From the NCBI GenBank assembly GCA_003225055.1, contig QIAU01000138.1, positions 1-64,000 on the forward strand: a DNA stretch of 64,000 nt, given 5' to 3'. Position 1 is the stretch's first letter. Every line of letters begins with the position of its first letter. The notes under the pieces are model-generated. The model was not told the DNA's origin and searched no databases. It saw only the letters and a list, made by a program, of their open reading frames with translations. This stretch comes from Acidobacteriota bacterium (GTDB lineage: Bacteria; Acidobacteriota; Terriglobia; Terriglobales; Acidobacteriaceae). Made by a program: the position numbers and the translations under genes. This document shows positions 9,168 through 18,082 of this stretch, piece by piece.

Positions 9168-9908
9168 CTATTTTTGTCCCAGCTTTTTCAGCAGCGCACT
9201 TGCCTTTCGAAACCAGGGACGCTCGCGGCGCTGCAAGTAACGAGGCATGGTGGGCTTCTTGGCCAAGATTCGCTGGGCCCATTCGCTCGCTTCTGCCGGA
9301 CGCTGCCGGGCTGCCAACATCAAGGCATAGTTATAGTAAGTTTCCGAGATCGTTGACGTTCGGGTTACATCCTGGAAGAGAGCTTCAGCTTTGGCGACTT
9401 GCCCCGTATTGGCGTAAGCATGAGCCAACAGGCCCGCGGCACGCTGGAAATCGTATTTGCGATCTTTGGCAACTACCCGTTCAAGGTCCTGAACGGCTGC
9501 CGGGTAATCCCGCAGCTCAATCTCGCAGACACCCCGGCGGTAAAACGGATCGGGCGAATCGGTACGCGAAGAAATCGACTTGTTGTAGCACTCTCGCGCC
9601 CGGGCAAAGTTACCATCCTCCATGTAAAGGTCGGCGAGTTCTTCAAAATTGCCGGCGGAAGGATTATCCAAAATGGCTGCTTCCAGTTCGCGAATCCGGC
9701 GGCGTCTTGGAAAAATCTTAAACTCCTGCCGCAGGAGACCAAAATCGGGGACCGCCTCAACCACCAGGTAAACAATGGCACCGAGAGGGCCTAGAAAGAG
9801 GATGATGTAGAGCCAATAGGTATCCGGGCGCCGCCGTATAAAGTGCACCAGCGCTAGGGCGACCAGCAGAAAGCCCCAAGGATAAAAGAGATAGCTGAAC
9901 ATTCCCAT
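9168..9908 (-). CDS. Membrane-anchored TPR protein
   Basis: A 246-residue protein with two N-terminal transmembrane segments (about residues 3-20 and 30-52) followed by a basic stretch FPRRRRIREL. At least four TPR-like helical pairs follow (AGNFEELADLYMEDGNFARA, DPFYRRGVCEIELRDYPAAV, and similar). Such proteins act as scaffolds; no specific role can be named. The frame stays open to 10226, but that extension is antisense to the phosphatase gene. The start is therefore taken at the ATG at 9908 (a second ATG is at 9902). A TATATT at 9919-9924 on the minus strand lies ten bases upstream. Confidence 0.8.
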   Translation of the reverse strand: MGMFSYLFYPWGFLLVALALVHFIRRRPDTYWLYIILFLGPLGAIVYLVVEAVPDFGLLRQEFKIFPRRRRIRELEAAILDNPSAGNFEELADLYMEDGNFARARECYNKSISSRTDSPDPFYRRGVCEIELRDYPAAVQDLERVVAKDRKYDFQRAAGLLAHAYANTGQVAKAEALFQDVTRTSTISETYYNYALMLAARQRPAEASEWAQRILAKKPTMPRYLQRRERPWFRKASALLKKLGQK

Positions 9909-10005
9909 GGGAATGCGCAATATAGCATGGGCACCCGCTCGATCCGGCGGGTTGGGTAGCACAGCCGGGCCACTGAGCCGGCGCCCACGAATGTTAAAAT
10001 CAAAG

Positions 10006-10869
10006 ATGGTGAATTTGCCCATCCGACTGCTCGCCGTTGATATTGACGGCACCCTGCTCAACCCCCAGTTCCAGGTCGCCGAGGCGGATATGGCGGCGCT
10101 ACGGCGGGCGCGGGAAGTGGGCATCGAGGTCATTTTGGTGACGGGCCGGCGGCACACTTTTGCGCTGCCCATTGCCCAGTCGCTGGGCTTCGACCTGTGG
10201 GTCATCAGCTCCAATGGAGCCATCACGCGTTCGCTGCGTGGGGAGACCTTTCACCGCGATTTTCTGCCTGCAGCCACAACCTTGCAGTTGTGTGCCGCGA
10301 TGAAGGAGTTCCGGGGCAACATGGTTTTGACCTTCGACACCGAGTCCAAGGGCGCCATCGTGTTGGAGCACATGGACGAACTCGGTGCCAGCATTCAGCG
10401 CTGGCTGGAAAAAAATATGGAGTACATCGAATTCACAGTCCCGGTGGAGAATTCCATTACCACGGACCCGGTGCAAGCCATGTTTTGCGGTACGATTCCG
10501 CGGATGCGCCAGGCTCGGGCGGCACTTTCCTCCAGCGGTCTGGACAACCAGATCACGACTTTACGCACCGAATATCCGCTACGCGACCTTTCGATCGTAG
10601 ACGTCCTGAACCAAGGCTGCTCCAAAGGCCATGCATTGGAGCGATGGGCCAGTTATCGGAGCATTCCCCGCGAACAGGTCATGGCCATCGGTGACAATTA
10701 CAACGATATCGAGATGCTTGCCTTTGCCGGATACCCGGTTATCATGGGAAATGCGTCAGCCGAGCTGCGCGACCGAGGTTGGGCCGTGACTTTGCCGAAT
10801 GACCAATGTGGCGTGGCTGCCGCCGTCGTCCAAATGCTGGACGGAGTGCCTGTTACCGATTCCAGATAA
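10006..10869 (+). CDS. HAD-superfamily Cof-type phosphatase
   Basis: A 287-residue Cof/YbiV-type HAD phosphatase, likely acting on sugar phosphates or small phosphometabolites. Motif I is [11 protein letters not shown] (nucleophile and acid/base Asp), motif II is VTGRR, and motif IV is [16 protein letters not shown]. The cap domain lies between (about residues 80-190). I start at the ATG at 10006, because residues upstream are not family-like and TAAAAT ends five bases before it. The gene is divergent from the TPR gene and its stop overlaps the next ATG by one base (TAATG), so it is probably translationally coupled to the lytic transglycosylase. Confidence 0.85.
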   Translation: MVNLPIRLLAVDIDGTLLNPQFQVAEADMAALRRAREVGIEVILVTGRRHTFALPIAQSLGFDLWVISSNGAITRSLRGETFHRDFLPAATTLQLCAAMKEFRGNMVLTFDTESKGAIVLEHMDELGASIQRWLEKNMEYIEFTVPVENSITTDPVQAMFCGTIPRMRQARAALSSSGLDNQITTLRTEYPLRDLSIVDVLNQGCSKGHALERWASYRSIPREQVMAIGDNYNDIEMLAFAGYPVIMGNASAELRDRGWAVTLPNDQCGVAAAVVQMLDGVPVTDSR

Positions 10870-11726
10870 TGTCTTTGCGCTTCCAACTCGGTCTCGGTGT
10901 GGCTCTCGTACTCACCTCGTTGTGGGCGGGAGCCGCCGATGTCGCCGTCCTGCGCAACGGTTTTACCATCCGCCACGAACGGCGGAAGGTTGTCGGCACA
11001 GTGACCCGTCTTTATACCAGTGCTGACGATAAGAGCTATGTCGATGTCCCTACGGACGAGATAGAACATTTTGAGAGGGACGAAACACCTGCACCGACAC
11101 CAGCACCCGCTCCGGCTCAGGTGGTTCAACCGGCGCCGGTGATGGCGACGAAACCAGCCCTCGCGCCCGCGCCTGTCCGCAACGCTGCTGCGCCAGCGCC
11201 GTCCGCTAGCGCAGCGAAGACGAAGCCTATTCTGAATCTGGACCAGGTTGTCAGCGCGGCCAGTGGCAAGAACCTTCTCGACGCTGATCTCATCAACAGC
11301 GTGATTAAGGCGGAAAGCAGTTTCAATCCCCGCGCCATCTCTCCCAAGGGGGCGCGCGGGTTGATGCAACTGATGCCGAAGACGGCTTCCAGCCTGGGTG
11401 TTCCCAACGCGTTTGATCCGGCGGCCAACGTGGACGGCGGTACCCGGTATTTGCGCTGGCTCCTGGAGCGGTACGATTTCGACCTGGTCAAAGCACTGGC
11501 GGCATACAACGCCGGACCGGAACGCGTGGATCGTTACCGTGGCGTGCCTCCCTACTATGAGACCAAAGCCTACGTGGCCCGCATCGTTCGCGACTTCAAC
11601 CGCAAGAAGCTGGCTCAGCAGAAAGCGGAAGCCGCATCCCGCAAGGCAGCCGCAAACACAAAACTGACCGCCGCACCCGCTACCAGGGCCAAACAATCCG
11701 CCGAGCAGGTATCTGGAACCCGGTAA
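10869..11726 (+). CDS. Lytic transglycosylase (SLT domain), exported
   Basis: A 285-residue exported protein. A signal peptide (about residues 1-22, cleavage after AGA) is followed by a small conserved region with [16 protein letters not shown], then a Pro/Ala-rich linker. The SLT goose-lysozyme-like domain occupies about 120-240, with [23 protein letters not shown] (catalytic Glu), MPKTA and ALAAYNAGP. It cleaves peptidoglycan glycan strands in the periplasm. The basic Lys/Ala tail is low complexity. The ATG at 10869 overlaps the phosphatase stop codon, so coupling decides this start. Confidence 0.9.
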   Translation: MSLRFQLGLGVALVLTSLWAGAADVAVLRNGFTIRHERRKVVGTVTRLYTSADDKSYVDVPTDEIEHFERDETPAPTPAPAPAQVVQPAPVMATKPALAPAPVRNAAAPAPSASAAKTKPILNLDQVVSAASGKNLLDADLINSVIKAESSFNPRAISPKGARGLMQLMPKTASSLGVPNAFDPAANVDGGTRYLRWLLERYDFDLVKALAAYNAGPERVDRYRGVPPYYETKAYVARIVRDFNRKKLAQQKAEAASRKAAANTKLTAAPATRAKQSAEQVSGTR

Positions 11727-11860
11727 GCAGTTTCCGGTTTCCAGTTGCGAGCTGTGGCCGATCTGCGCCATCGGTCCTGGGTTAGGAATTAGAAACTAGA
11801 AAACTGTCTTCATTGACCCTGCCTTGCCCGTCATATACCTTGGCATTGAGATACCAGTAC

Positions 11861-12928
11861 ATGGGGCGAAACCGCGCTATAGCTACTGCTGCCGTTGTAG
11901 TGATCCTGGCGGTGCTGGTGTACCTGCAATTCCGTACGTGGACAAGCTTCGAGTGGTCCAAGCTGCTCAAATCTGAGCTCCACTGGCGGCATATTTTTCA
12001 TGGCATTGTCCTGATTTACGTTGCCTATTTTCTACGTGCCTTGCGGTGGAAGATATTCCTTCGGCCAGTTCGCAAGCGTGCTTCCACCTGGGGACTGGTT
12101 GCTCCCACACTGGTGGGGTTCACAGGCCTCGCCATTCTTGGACGCCCCGGGGAACTCATTCGCCCTTACCTGGTTGCCCGGCGCGAGAATCTTAGCTTTG
12201 CCTCGCAGTTGGCGGTATGGGCGGTCGAGCGCATTTTTGATATCGGCGGCTTCACTGTCCTGATGCTTGCCGCCATTTTCCTTCCCAGCAAACTTCGGGC
12301 TTTCATGGCGCTTCGGCCCTCGTACCATCACGCGCTTCACGTCATGGGGTACGTGCTGGCTGCCCTGGTGATTGGACTGTTTACCTTAGCCATGCTGATG
12401 GCCTTCAAAGGTCCGGCCATGGCGGACCGGATTGAAAGGCGTTTTTCTCATCTTGCCGGAAACCTGGGCCACCGCATCGCGCAGCGCGTCCGGGAGTTCG
12501 CCACCGGGCTCGACACCATTCACAGTCCGTTAGCTTTCCTTGAACTGTCGGCAGTCTCGGTATTGATGTGGTGGCTTATCGCCGTCGCCTACAAGGAGGT
12601 GACACATGCTTACGGCGCGCCGATGCAGGCCATGAGCGTCACCAAGGTGCTGCTACTGATGGGCTCCAGCATGATCGGCTCGATGGTGCAATTGCCTGGC
12701 GTGGGCGGCGGTTCGCAACTGGCCACCATCGCGGCTCTCGATCACGTGTTTGATATTCCCAAGGAATTGGCCGTCAGTTGCGGCATCATGCTGTGGCTGG
12801 TTACGTTCATCGCTGTGGTTCCCATTGGATTGGCCTTGGCCCATCGCGAACGACTCTCACTGCGCAAGCTGTCGCAGGAAACCCAGAAGGAAGAACAGGC
12901 AGCAGCCCTGACCGTCGATAACCACTAG
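11861..12928 (+). CDS. Flippase-like integral membrane protein (LPG synthase TM / UPF0104 family)
   Basis: A 355-residue polytopic membrane protein of the lysylphosphatidylglycerol synthase transmembrane-region family (YbhN/AglD-like), whose members are thought to move or handle lipid intermediates. Typical marks are YFLRALRWKIFL after the second helix, GRPGELIRPYLV, ERIFDIGGF, and the MVQLPGVGGGSQ loop near the end. About eight hydrophobic segments are visible. The first codon could also be 11813, but the ATG at 11861 puts a short basic segment before the first helix. It lacks the catalytic MprF domain. Its lipid substrate is unknown. Confidence 0.8.
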   Translation: MGRNRAIATAAVVVILAVLVYLQFRTWTSFEWSKLLKSELHWRHIFHGIVLIYVAYFLRALRWKIFLRPVRKRASTWGLVAPTLVGFTGLAILGRPGELIRPYLVARRENLSFASQLAVWAVERIFDIGGFTVLMLAAIFLPSKLRAFMALRPSYHHALHVMGYVLAALVIGLFTLAMLMAFKGPAMADRIERRFSHLAGNLGHRIAQRVREFATGLDTIHSPLAFLELSAVSVLMWWLIAVAYKEVTHAYGAPMQAMSVTKVLLLMGSSMIGSMVQLPGVGGGSQLATIAALDHVFDIPKELAVSCGIMLWLVTFIAVVPIGLALAHRERLSLRKLSQETQKEEQAAALTVDNH

Positions 12929-13036
12929 CCTTAGCCTAAGGCCGAACCAGCCCCGTGGCGCAGGCCTCGGCTTACACCTGCCTGTTACAATCTAACCTCG
13001 TGAAATTTAAGGGCGAGGAACCCTTCTCAGCGCCAC

Positions 13037-13528
13037 ATGAAGTGCCCGTTTTGCGGTTTTGCCAACGATAAAGTAGTAGATTCGCGGGAAAGCAAGGAGG
13101 CGGACTCCATCCGCCGCCGCCGCGAGTGCCTCAAATGCGAGAAGCGTTTCACCACCTACGAGCGCATTGACGAGATCCCGTACATGGTGGTGAAGAAAGA
13201 CGGCCGGCGGGAGAAATTCGATCGTCAGAAGGTATTGAACGGGCTGCTGCGGGCCTGTGAGAAAAGGCCGGTACCCATCGGCAAGCTAGAGCAAATCGTC
13301 AATGAAGCCGAGGCCTTCGTCATCGAATCTCCGGAACGCGAACGCAAGACCACGGAGATCGGCGAGTTGATCATGAATCGCCTGCGCCGGTATGACAAAG
13401 TGGCATATGTGCGCTTTGCCTCTGTCTACTTGGATTTTAAGGATGTCAAGGAATTCATGACCGAGCTGAAGGATTTGCTGAAGACCAAGGAAACGTCCGA
13501 AGCCCGAACCCGAACAGCTAAACCATAA
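13037..13528 (+). CDS. nrdR: Transcriptional repressor NrdR
   Basis: An ATP/dATP-sensing repressor of ribonucleotide reductase genes. The N-terminal zinc ribbon MKCPFCGFANDKVVDSR...CLKCEKRFTTYER is diagnostic. The ATP-cone follows from about residue 45 (VVKKDGRREKFDRQKVLNG). The length of 163 residues is normal. No nrd gene is present in the window, so its targets are elsewhere. Fifty bases separate it from the isocitrate dehydrogenase gene. Confidence 0.96.
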   Translation: MKCPFCGFANDKVVDSRESKEADSIRRRRECLKCEKRFTTYERIDEIPYMVVKKDGRREKFDRQKVLNGLLRACEKRPVPIGKLEQIVNEAEAFVIESPERERKTTEIGELIMNRLRRYDKVAYVRFASVYLDFKDVKEFMTELKDLLKTKETSEARTRTAKP

Positions 13529-13529
13529 T

Positions 13530-13565
13530 CGAAGTGTGTGGCACGGGCGCCCTCGCCCGCGTGAG
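13530..13565. repeat. Small GC-rich intergenic hairpin
   Basis: GGGCGCCCTCGCCC between nrdR and icd resembles the other intergenic CCCTCGGC-type palindromes in this window (16953, 17970, 25290). It may be a degenerate copy. Confidence 0.3.
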
Positions 13566-13578
13566 TGTTCGATGAAGC

Positions 13579-14610
13579 ATGGTTTATAAAATCACTCTCA
13601 TCCCCGGCGACGGTATCGGCCCTGAAGTCACAGGCGCCGCGGTGCGCATCCTGGAAGCGACCGGCATCAAGTTCGAATGGGAAAGCTTCGAAGCCGGCGC
13701 CGAGGCCTACGAGAAGTACCACGAGTACATTCCCAAGGAGCTGGTGGCATCGATTGAGCGGACGCATGTTGGTCTGAAGGGCCCGGTCACGACGCCCATC
13801 GGCGGCGGCTTTGCCAGCATCAATGTCGAGCTACGCAAGCGTTTCGAGCTCTACGCGAATTTCCGCCCGATCCGCAATTTGCCCCACATCCCAACCCGGT
13901 ATCCCGATGTTGACCTGATCATCATCCGTGAAAACACGGAGGGCCTGTATTCGGGAATTGAACACGAGGTCGTACCCGGCGTGGTGGAGAGCTTGAAGAT
14001 CATGACGGAAAAGGCCTCCACCCGCATTGCCCGGTTTGCTTTCGAACACGCCCGCAAGAACAAGCGGAAGAAGATTCACGCTATCCACAAAGCCAACATC
14101 ATGAAGCTATCCGATGGGTTGTTTCTGCGTTGCGCTCGCAACGTCGCCAAGCAGTACCCCGAGATCACCTATGGCGAGCACATCGTGGACAACACTTGCA
14201 TGCAGCTGGTCATGAATCCTTACCAATACGACATGCTGCTGATGGAAAATTTGTATGGAGACATCCTTTCAGATTTGTGCGCAGCTTTCGTGGGTGGCCT
14301 GGGATTTGTGCCGGGCGCCAATTTTGGCGACGAGATAGCGATTTTCGAAGCGGTCCATGGATCCGCCCCCGACATTGCCGGAAAGAACCTTGCCAATCCG
14401 ACTGCCGTTTTACGGTCCGCGCTGCTGATGCTGCGTCACATTGGCGAACCTGACGCCGCGCTTAAGATCCGTAATGCCCTGGAAAAGGTCTATCGCGATC
14501 GCGACAAGTTAACTCGTGATGTCGGCGGCCGAGCCAGCACCTCGGAATTCGCGGATCACATCATTCGGGCCATGGAGTCTGCCGAGGTCGAGCAACCCCT
14601 CACCCGATAA
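13579..14610 (+). CDS. icd: NAD-type isocitrate dehydrogenase
   Basis: A decarboxylating dehydrogenase of the isocitrate/isopropylmalate family: isocitrate to 2-oxoglutarate in the TCA cycle. Motifs are the N-terminal TLIPGDGIGPEV, substrate arginines in ELYANFRPIRNLP, IIRENTEGLYSGIEH, KANIMKLSDGLF, the Mg site YDMLLMENLYGDILSD, and the nucleotide loop HGSAPDIAGKNLANPTA. The Asp after HGSAP suggests NAD preference. At 343 residues it matches the short NAD-IDH type rather than bacterial NADP-IDH or LeuB. Specificity is inferred from these residues. A small hairpin at 14614-14628 follows the stop. Confidence 0.86.
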   Translation: MVYKITLIPGDGIGPEVTGAAVRILEATGIKFEWESFEAGAEAYEKYHEYIPKELVASIERTHVGLKGPVTTPIGGGFASINVELRKRFELYANFRPIRNLPHIPTRYPDVDLIIIRENTEGLYSGIEHEVVPGVVESLKIMTEKASTRIARFAFEHARKNKRKKIHAIHKANIMKLSDGLFLRCARNVAKQYPEITYGEHIVDNTCMQLVMNPYQYDMLLMENLYGDILSDLCAAFVGGLGFVPGANFGDEIAIFEAVHGSAPDIAGKNLANPTAVLRSALLMLRHIGEPDAALKIRNALEKVYRDRDKLTRDVGGRASTSEFADHIIRAMESAEVEQPLTR

Positions 14611-14613
14611 CTG

Positions 14614-14628
14614 CCCCACACTGTGGGG
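14614..14628 (+). terminator. Weak hairpin after the isocitrate dehydrogenase gene
   Basis: CCCCAC-ACT-GTGGGG forms a perfect six-pair stem four bases after the stop codon. No T-run follows, so it is at best a weak or Rho-assisted terminator, or an mRNA 3' end stabiliser. Confidence 0.3.
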
Positions 14629-14794
14629 GACGCATCTCCAACCACCCAGGCCATAGCTCGCCAAATCTTCTCTGAATGCACTCCACAGCTACGCAACCCA
14701 ACCTACCTGCCCTACCTGCCCTACCCACACGCGTTGACGAACCCTGCCCCTTTTAAGTAACATGCGGGCGCTTCCAATTCTGGGGTTTCGGGGG

Positions 14795-15811
14795 ATGGCA
14801 ATTCCAACACGGCGTTTGGGTGTGGTGCTCTTTCAGCTTGGCGGACCAGATACGCTGGAAGCAATAGAGCCTTTTCTTTACAACCTTTTCTGTGATCCTG
14901 ACATTATTGATTTTCCTTTTGCTCGCCTAGGACGGAAAGCTCTGGCCAAGCTGATCTCCACCACGCGCGCCAAGAAAGTGCAGCATCATTATTCTGTGAT
15001 TGGCGGAGGCTCGCCCATCCGCCGCTTTACCGAACAACAAGCCCGCGCTCTGGAAGGCCGGTTGATCGATGCCGGCCTGGATGCTCGCTGCACAGTCGCC
15101 ATGCGCTACTGGCATCCGTTCACCTCAGAAGCCATCGCCCAATTACGGGAGTACCAATGCGAGGAAATCGTCCTGCTGCCCATGTATCCACAGTTTTCGT
15201 CGGCTACGACCGGCAGCAGCCTGAATGAGTGGAGCCGTCTCTTCCACGATGAGGTTCCGGTTCATTGCGTGCGAACCTTCTACCGCAATGAGCTTTATCT
15301 GGAGGCTTTGATCGAAAAAGTAGAAGAGGCCCTTTCTCGGTTCGCCGAACCCGTAGAGGCGGAATTGGTCTTCAGCGCGCACAGCGTGCCCACGGCAATC
15401 ATCGAAAAAGGCGACCCCTATCAGAACCAGATTGAAGAAACGGTTTCCCTTCTGATGGAGCGCGGTGGTTGGCACAATCACCATCGTCTTTGTTACCAAA
15501 GCAAGGTCGGGGCGAGCCAATGGCTGCAGCCCTCCCTGCGCACCACATTGCGGAGAATGGGCGCAGAAGGAATCAAGAACGTCTGTATCGTTCCCATCTC
15601 TTTCGTCTCAGATCATGTCGAGACGTTGGGTGAGATCAATCATGAGGCGCGGAAAAAAGCCGAGGAGTTGGGGATCGAGCAATTTGAAATGACTTCCGGG
15701 CTGAACGATTCGCCCGCTTTCATCGCGGCTCTGGCCGAACTGGTAACCACGGCCGTCGGCCATCATTTACATCAACCACGCGGAGCCGGTTGCCTGATCG
15801 CAGCGGACTGA
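14795..15811 (+). CDS. hemH: Ferrochelatase
   Basis: Inserts Fe2+ into the porphyrin in the last step of haem synthesis. Family features are GVVLFQLGGPDTLEAIEPFL at the N-terminus, HYSVIGGGSPI, the substrate strand MRYWHPFTSEA, LLPMYPQFSSATTGS, the catalytic His in VFSAHSVP, and the Glu in HVETLGEINHE. The length is 338 residues from the ATG at 14795; an upstream ATG at 14762 would add 11 non-conserved residues. It lies just upstream of the Rieske/cytochrome genes, which is sensible because those proteins need haem. Confidence 0.93.
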   Translation: MAIPTRRLGVVLFQLGGPDTLEAIEPFLYNLFCDPDIIDFPFARLGRKALAKLISTTRAKKVQHHYSVIGGGSPIRRFTEQQARALEGRLIDAGLDARCTVAMRYWHPFTSEAIAQLREYQCEEIVLLPMYPQFSSATTGSSLNEWSRLFHDEVPVHCVRTFYRNELYLEALIEKVEEALSRFAEPVEAELVFSAHSVPTAIIEKGDPYQNQIEETVSLLMERGGWHNHHRLCYQSKVGASQWLQPSLRTTLRRMGAEGIKNVCIVPISFVSDHVETLGEINHEARKKAEELGIEQFEMTSGLNDSPAFIAALAELVTTAVGHHLHQPRGAGCLIAAD

Positions 15812-15849
15812 GTCAGGCAACATATTTTAAGGAGAAGGGATAAAGACGG

Positions 15850-16935
15850 ATGGCAGAGGAGAAAACTCTCGGGCGTCTCCCCAAATGGCCGCGCCAAGCG
15901 CTGAACAATTCTGTGATTGCCGCCGAACAGGCGTACCGTAAGCGCTCGGGTTTGCCGCTGCTCACGGATGCGGACGTGGAGGCTCTCCGCGCCGGTGTGC
16001 CGATGCCGTGGGAGGGGGGCGACGGGTCTTTGGCTGCTCCTACTCCTGCCGCGCCATCCCCGGCTGCCCCGGCAACCGCTGCGACGGATGCTAATCAAGA
16101 CAGTTTCGGTCCCGATGTTCAGAAGTGGTTGGCCGCTGGCAAGAAATGGAGCAAGTCTGCCATTGCGGCCGAACAGGCCCGCAGGAAGCGAAACAGTCTT
16201 CCGGCGCTGACAGATGCAGAAATCACCGCACTGCTGGGCGAGCCGGCTGCTCCAGCGGCTGCACCTGCCACACCCGCGGCCCCGACTGCTGCTCCAGCTC
16301 GGACCCTAGCTCCCGCGGCACCGAAACCGGCGCTGCCTTCCGTCCCGCCCCTTACACGCACCGGTACGGCAACCAAGTATGTAGGAACGCCCGCGGTGGG
16401 AACTTCCAAGGCTGCGGCTGCTGGAGGCTTAGCTACAGTGGGTCCGGATGACACCACGGTGGACCAGCGCCGTCGGCGCTTAGTTTGGAGCGGCGTAGGC
16501 GCATTTCTCGGGGCATGGTTCCTGGCATTTTTCCGGTTTTTCCTCCCGCGCACTCTGTTCGAGCCCGCTACGAAGTTCAAGATCGGGTATCCCTCCGACT
16601 TCGCGCTCGGGGTTGATACCAAATTCCAGCAGAAATACCGCATCTGGGTGGATCGGACACCCGATCGCTTGTTCGTCGTCTACGCTCGTTGTACGCACCT
16701 AGGCTGCACGCCTGACTGGAAGCCCGCCGAAAACAAGTTCAAGTGCCCCTGCCATGGCAGCGGCTACGACAGCGAAGGAGTCAATTTCGAGGGGCCGGCG
16801 CCGCGGCCCATGGACCGCGCCTACATTGAAAAGGCTGCCGACGGACAAATTCAGGTAGACGTGTCTCGGCTATACAGCTGGCCCAAGGGGCAGCCGAGCC
16901 ACTTCGACGATCCGGGAGCATTCTTGCCGGTGTAA
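15850..16935 (+). CDS. Rieske iron-sulfur protein with long duplicated N-terminal region
   Basis: The Rieske subunit of a bc-type quinol-oxidising complex. The [2Fe-2S] site is CTHLGC (about residue 281) and CPCHGSGY (about 301), on the outer face. A single membrane segment lies at about 215-235, preceded by [10 protein letters not shown], which could be a Tat-type motif. Before this come about 200 residues that ordinary Rieske proteins lack. They hold two copies of an (S/A)xIAAEQAxRKRxxLPxLTDA motif (about residues 20-45 and 101-125) separated by Pro/Ala-rich linkers. If the topology is normal this part is cytoplasmic. It starts the cluster Rieske, cytochrome b, subunit IV, multihaem cytochrome and cupredoxin lipoprotein. 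A Shine-Dalgarno AAGGAGAAGG lies upstream. Confidence 0.9.
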   Translation: MAEEKTLGRLPKWPRQALNNSVIAAEQAYRKRSGLPLLTDADVEALRAGVPMPWEGGDGSLAAPTPAAPSPAAPATAATDANQDSFGPDVQKWLAAGKKWSKSAIAAEQARRKRNSLPALTDAEITALLGEPAAPAAAPATPAAPTAAPARTLAPAAPKPALPSVPPLTRTGTATKYVGTPAVGTSKAAAAGGLATVGPDDTTVDQRRRRLVWSGVGAFLGAWFLAFFRFFLPRTLFEPATKFKIGYPSDFALGVDTKFQQKYRIWVDRTPDRLFVVYARCTHLGCTPDWKPAENKFKCPCHGSGYDSEGVNFEGPAPRPMDRAYIEKAADGQIQVDVSRLYSWPKGQPSHFDDPGAFLPV

Positions 16936-16952
16936 TCCGAGAACACGTAGGA

Positions 16953-16970
16953 ACAGCCGCCCTCGGCTGT
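16953..16970. repeat. Intergenic palindrome, CCCTCGGC family
   Basis: ACAGCCG-CCCT-CGGCTGT is a perfect seven-pair hairpin between the Rieske and cytochrome b genes. The core CCCTCGGCT recurs at 17968 and 25292, each time followed by a GCCGAG string. Confidence 0.5.
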
Positions 16971-17028
16971 GCAGGCCGAGCCCAGAGCGGCTTGCTGTAA
17001 CGATTGTGGGGATTGGTAAGGGGGTTGG

Positions 17029-17949
17029 ATGGCTGAAGAAAATCAGAACGCAAAAAACGGCAAGCGAGTCGGACTGCTGGAGCGCGTGAAAAGCGGAGTC
17101 AGAGAGGACATCGACTCTTTGAGAACCGATCTGCCCGCGAAAGCCAAAGAGCAGATCGAGCACCTCAAGGATCCGACCAAGACCCAGGTCTACACCTCGA
17201 TCTTCCGCCATAAACACGACGACACCCCGCGCAACCGGGCGCTGGGCGTGCTCTCGAACGTGTTCTTGCACTTGCATCCAGCCAAGATCAACCGCGATGC
17301 GGTCCGCTACAGCTACACCTGGGGCATGGGCGGAATTACGTTCTACCTTTTCATTGTTTTAACGTTCACGGGCGTACTGCTGATGTTTTATTACCATCCG
17401 ACCAAGGTGCAGGCCTTCCGCGACGTCCTGTACCTAGAGCACGACGTTCCGTTCGGCAAGCTGCTGCGCAACATGCATCGCTGGGCCGCCCACCTGATGG
17501 TGATTAGCGTGTGGCTGCACATGTTCCGCGTCTTTCTCACGGGCTCTTACAAAAAGCCGCGTGAGTTCAACTGGAACATTGGTGTGCTGCTCCTGGTATT
17601 TACGCTGCTTCTGTCGTTCACCGGCTACCTGCTCCCCGACGATCAACTTGGATTCTGGGCGGTCACGGTGGGAACCAACATGGCACGCGCCACACCGCTA
17701 CTCGGGCACGAAGGACCCTTTGGCGCACAACTCGGCATGACTCCCTACAACGACGTCCGATTCGGTTTGCTGGGAGGCTCGATTGTAGACGCCAATGCCC
17801 TGCTCCGTTCTTACATTTGGCACTGCATCGGCATCCCGATTGTGGCTTCGGTATTGATGATCGTGCACTTCTGGCGGGTTCGCAAAGACGGCGGCATCTC
17901 CGGCCCGGCGCCAGTCATGCTGCAGTCGGAAGTTAAGGACCCAAAGTGA
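17029..17949 (+). CDS. Cytochrome b, N-terminal (b6-like) subunit of bc complex
   Basis: The dihaem cytochrome b core of a quinol:cytochrome c reductase, of the split b6f-like layout. After about 90 charged residues, four membrane helices follow. The four haem-ligand histidines are seen in MHRWAAHLMV, VWLHMFRVF, YIWHCIGIP and MIVHFWRVRKDGG. The b-type signature TGYLLPDDQLGFWAVTVGTN is present. The length of 306 residues is longer than b6 because of the charged N-terminal extension. The second half of cytochrome b is a separate gene (18083), 133 bases downstream with a repeat between. It likely uses menaquinone, judged from the acidobacterial context. Confidence 0.92.
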   Translation: MAEENQNAKNGKRVGLLERVKSGVREDIDSLRTDLPAKAKEQIEHLKDPTKTQVYTSIFRHKHDDTPRNRALGVLSNVFLHLHPAKINRDAVRYSYTWGMGGITFYLFIVLTFTGVLLMFYYHPTKVQAFRDVLYLEHDVPFGKLLRNMHRWAAHLMVISVWLHMFRVFLTGSYKKPREFNWNIGVLLLVFTLLLSFTGYLLPDDQLGFWAVTVGTNMARATPLLGHEGPFGAQLGMTPYNDVRFGLLGGSIVDANALLRSYIWHCIGIPIVASVLMIVHFWRVRKDGGISGPAPVMLQSEVKDPK

Positions 17950-17969
17950 ACCAGGTAGCGAAAGCAGCC

Positions 17970-18056
17970 CTCGGCTCTCGAGCCGAGCGTAGCTCGGCAC
18001 GACTGGCGACGGCAGTGGAGTCGACCTTCGCTCGACCTGGACGGCCGAGGGCGTCC
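17970..18056. repeat. Compound intergenic repeat between the two cytochrome b genes
   Basis: Three hairpins in a row: CTCGGCT-CTCG-AGCCGAG (17970-17987), GTCGA...TCGAC (18020-18035) and GGACG-GCCGAGGG-CGTCC (18039-18056). It shares CCCTCGGCT and GGACGGCCGAGGG blocks with other intergenic sites in the window. It lies between genes of one operon, so it may affect mRNA processing. Confidence 0.5.
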
Positions 18057-18082
18057 ACCCCCACACGGCCTTAGGAGAACCT

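Noticed and set aside
10698-11771. 357-residue minus-strand frame
   Set aside because: Antisense to the lytic transglycosylase and phosphatase genes, both of which have intact catalytic motifs.
14698-14730. Tandem CTACCTGCC units before hemH
   Set aside because: Only three short, imperfect copies; no function can be supported.
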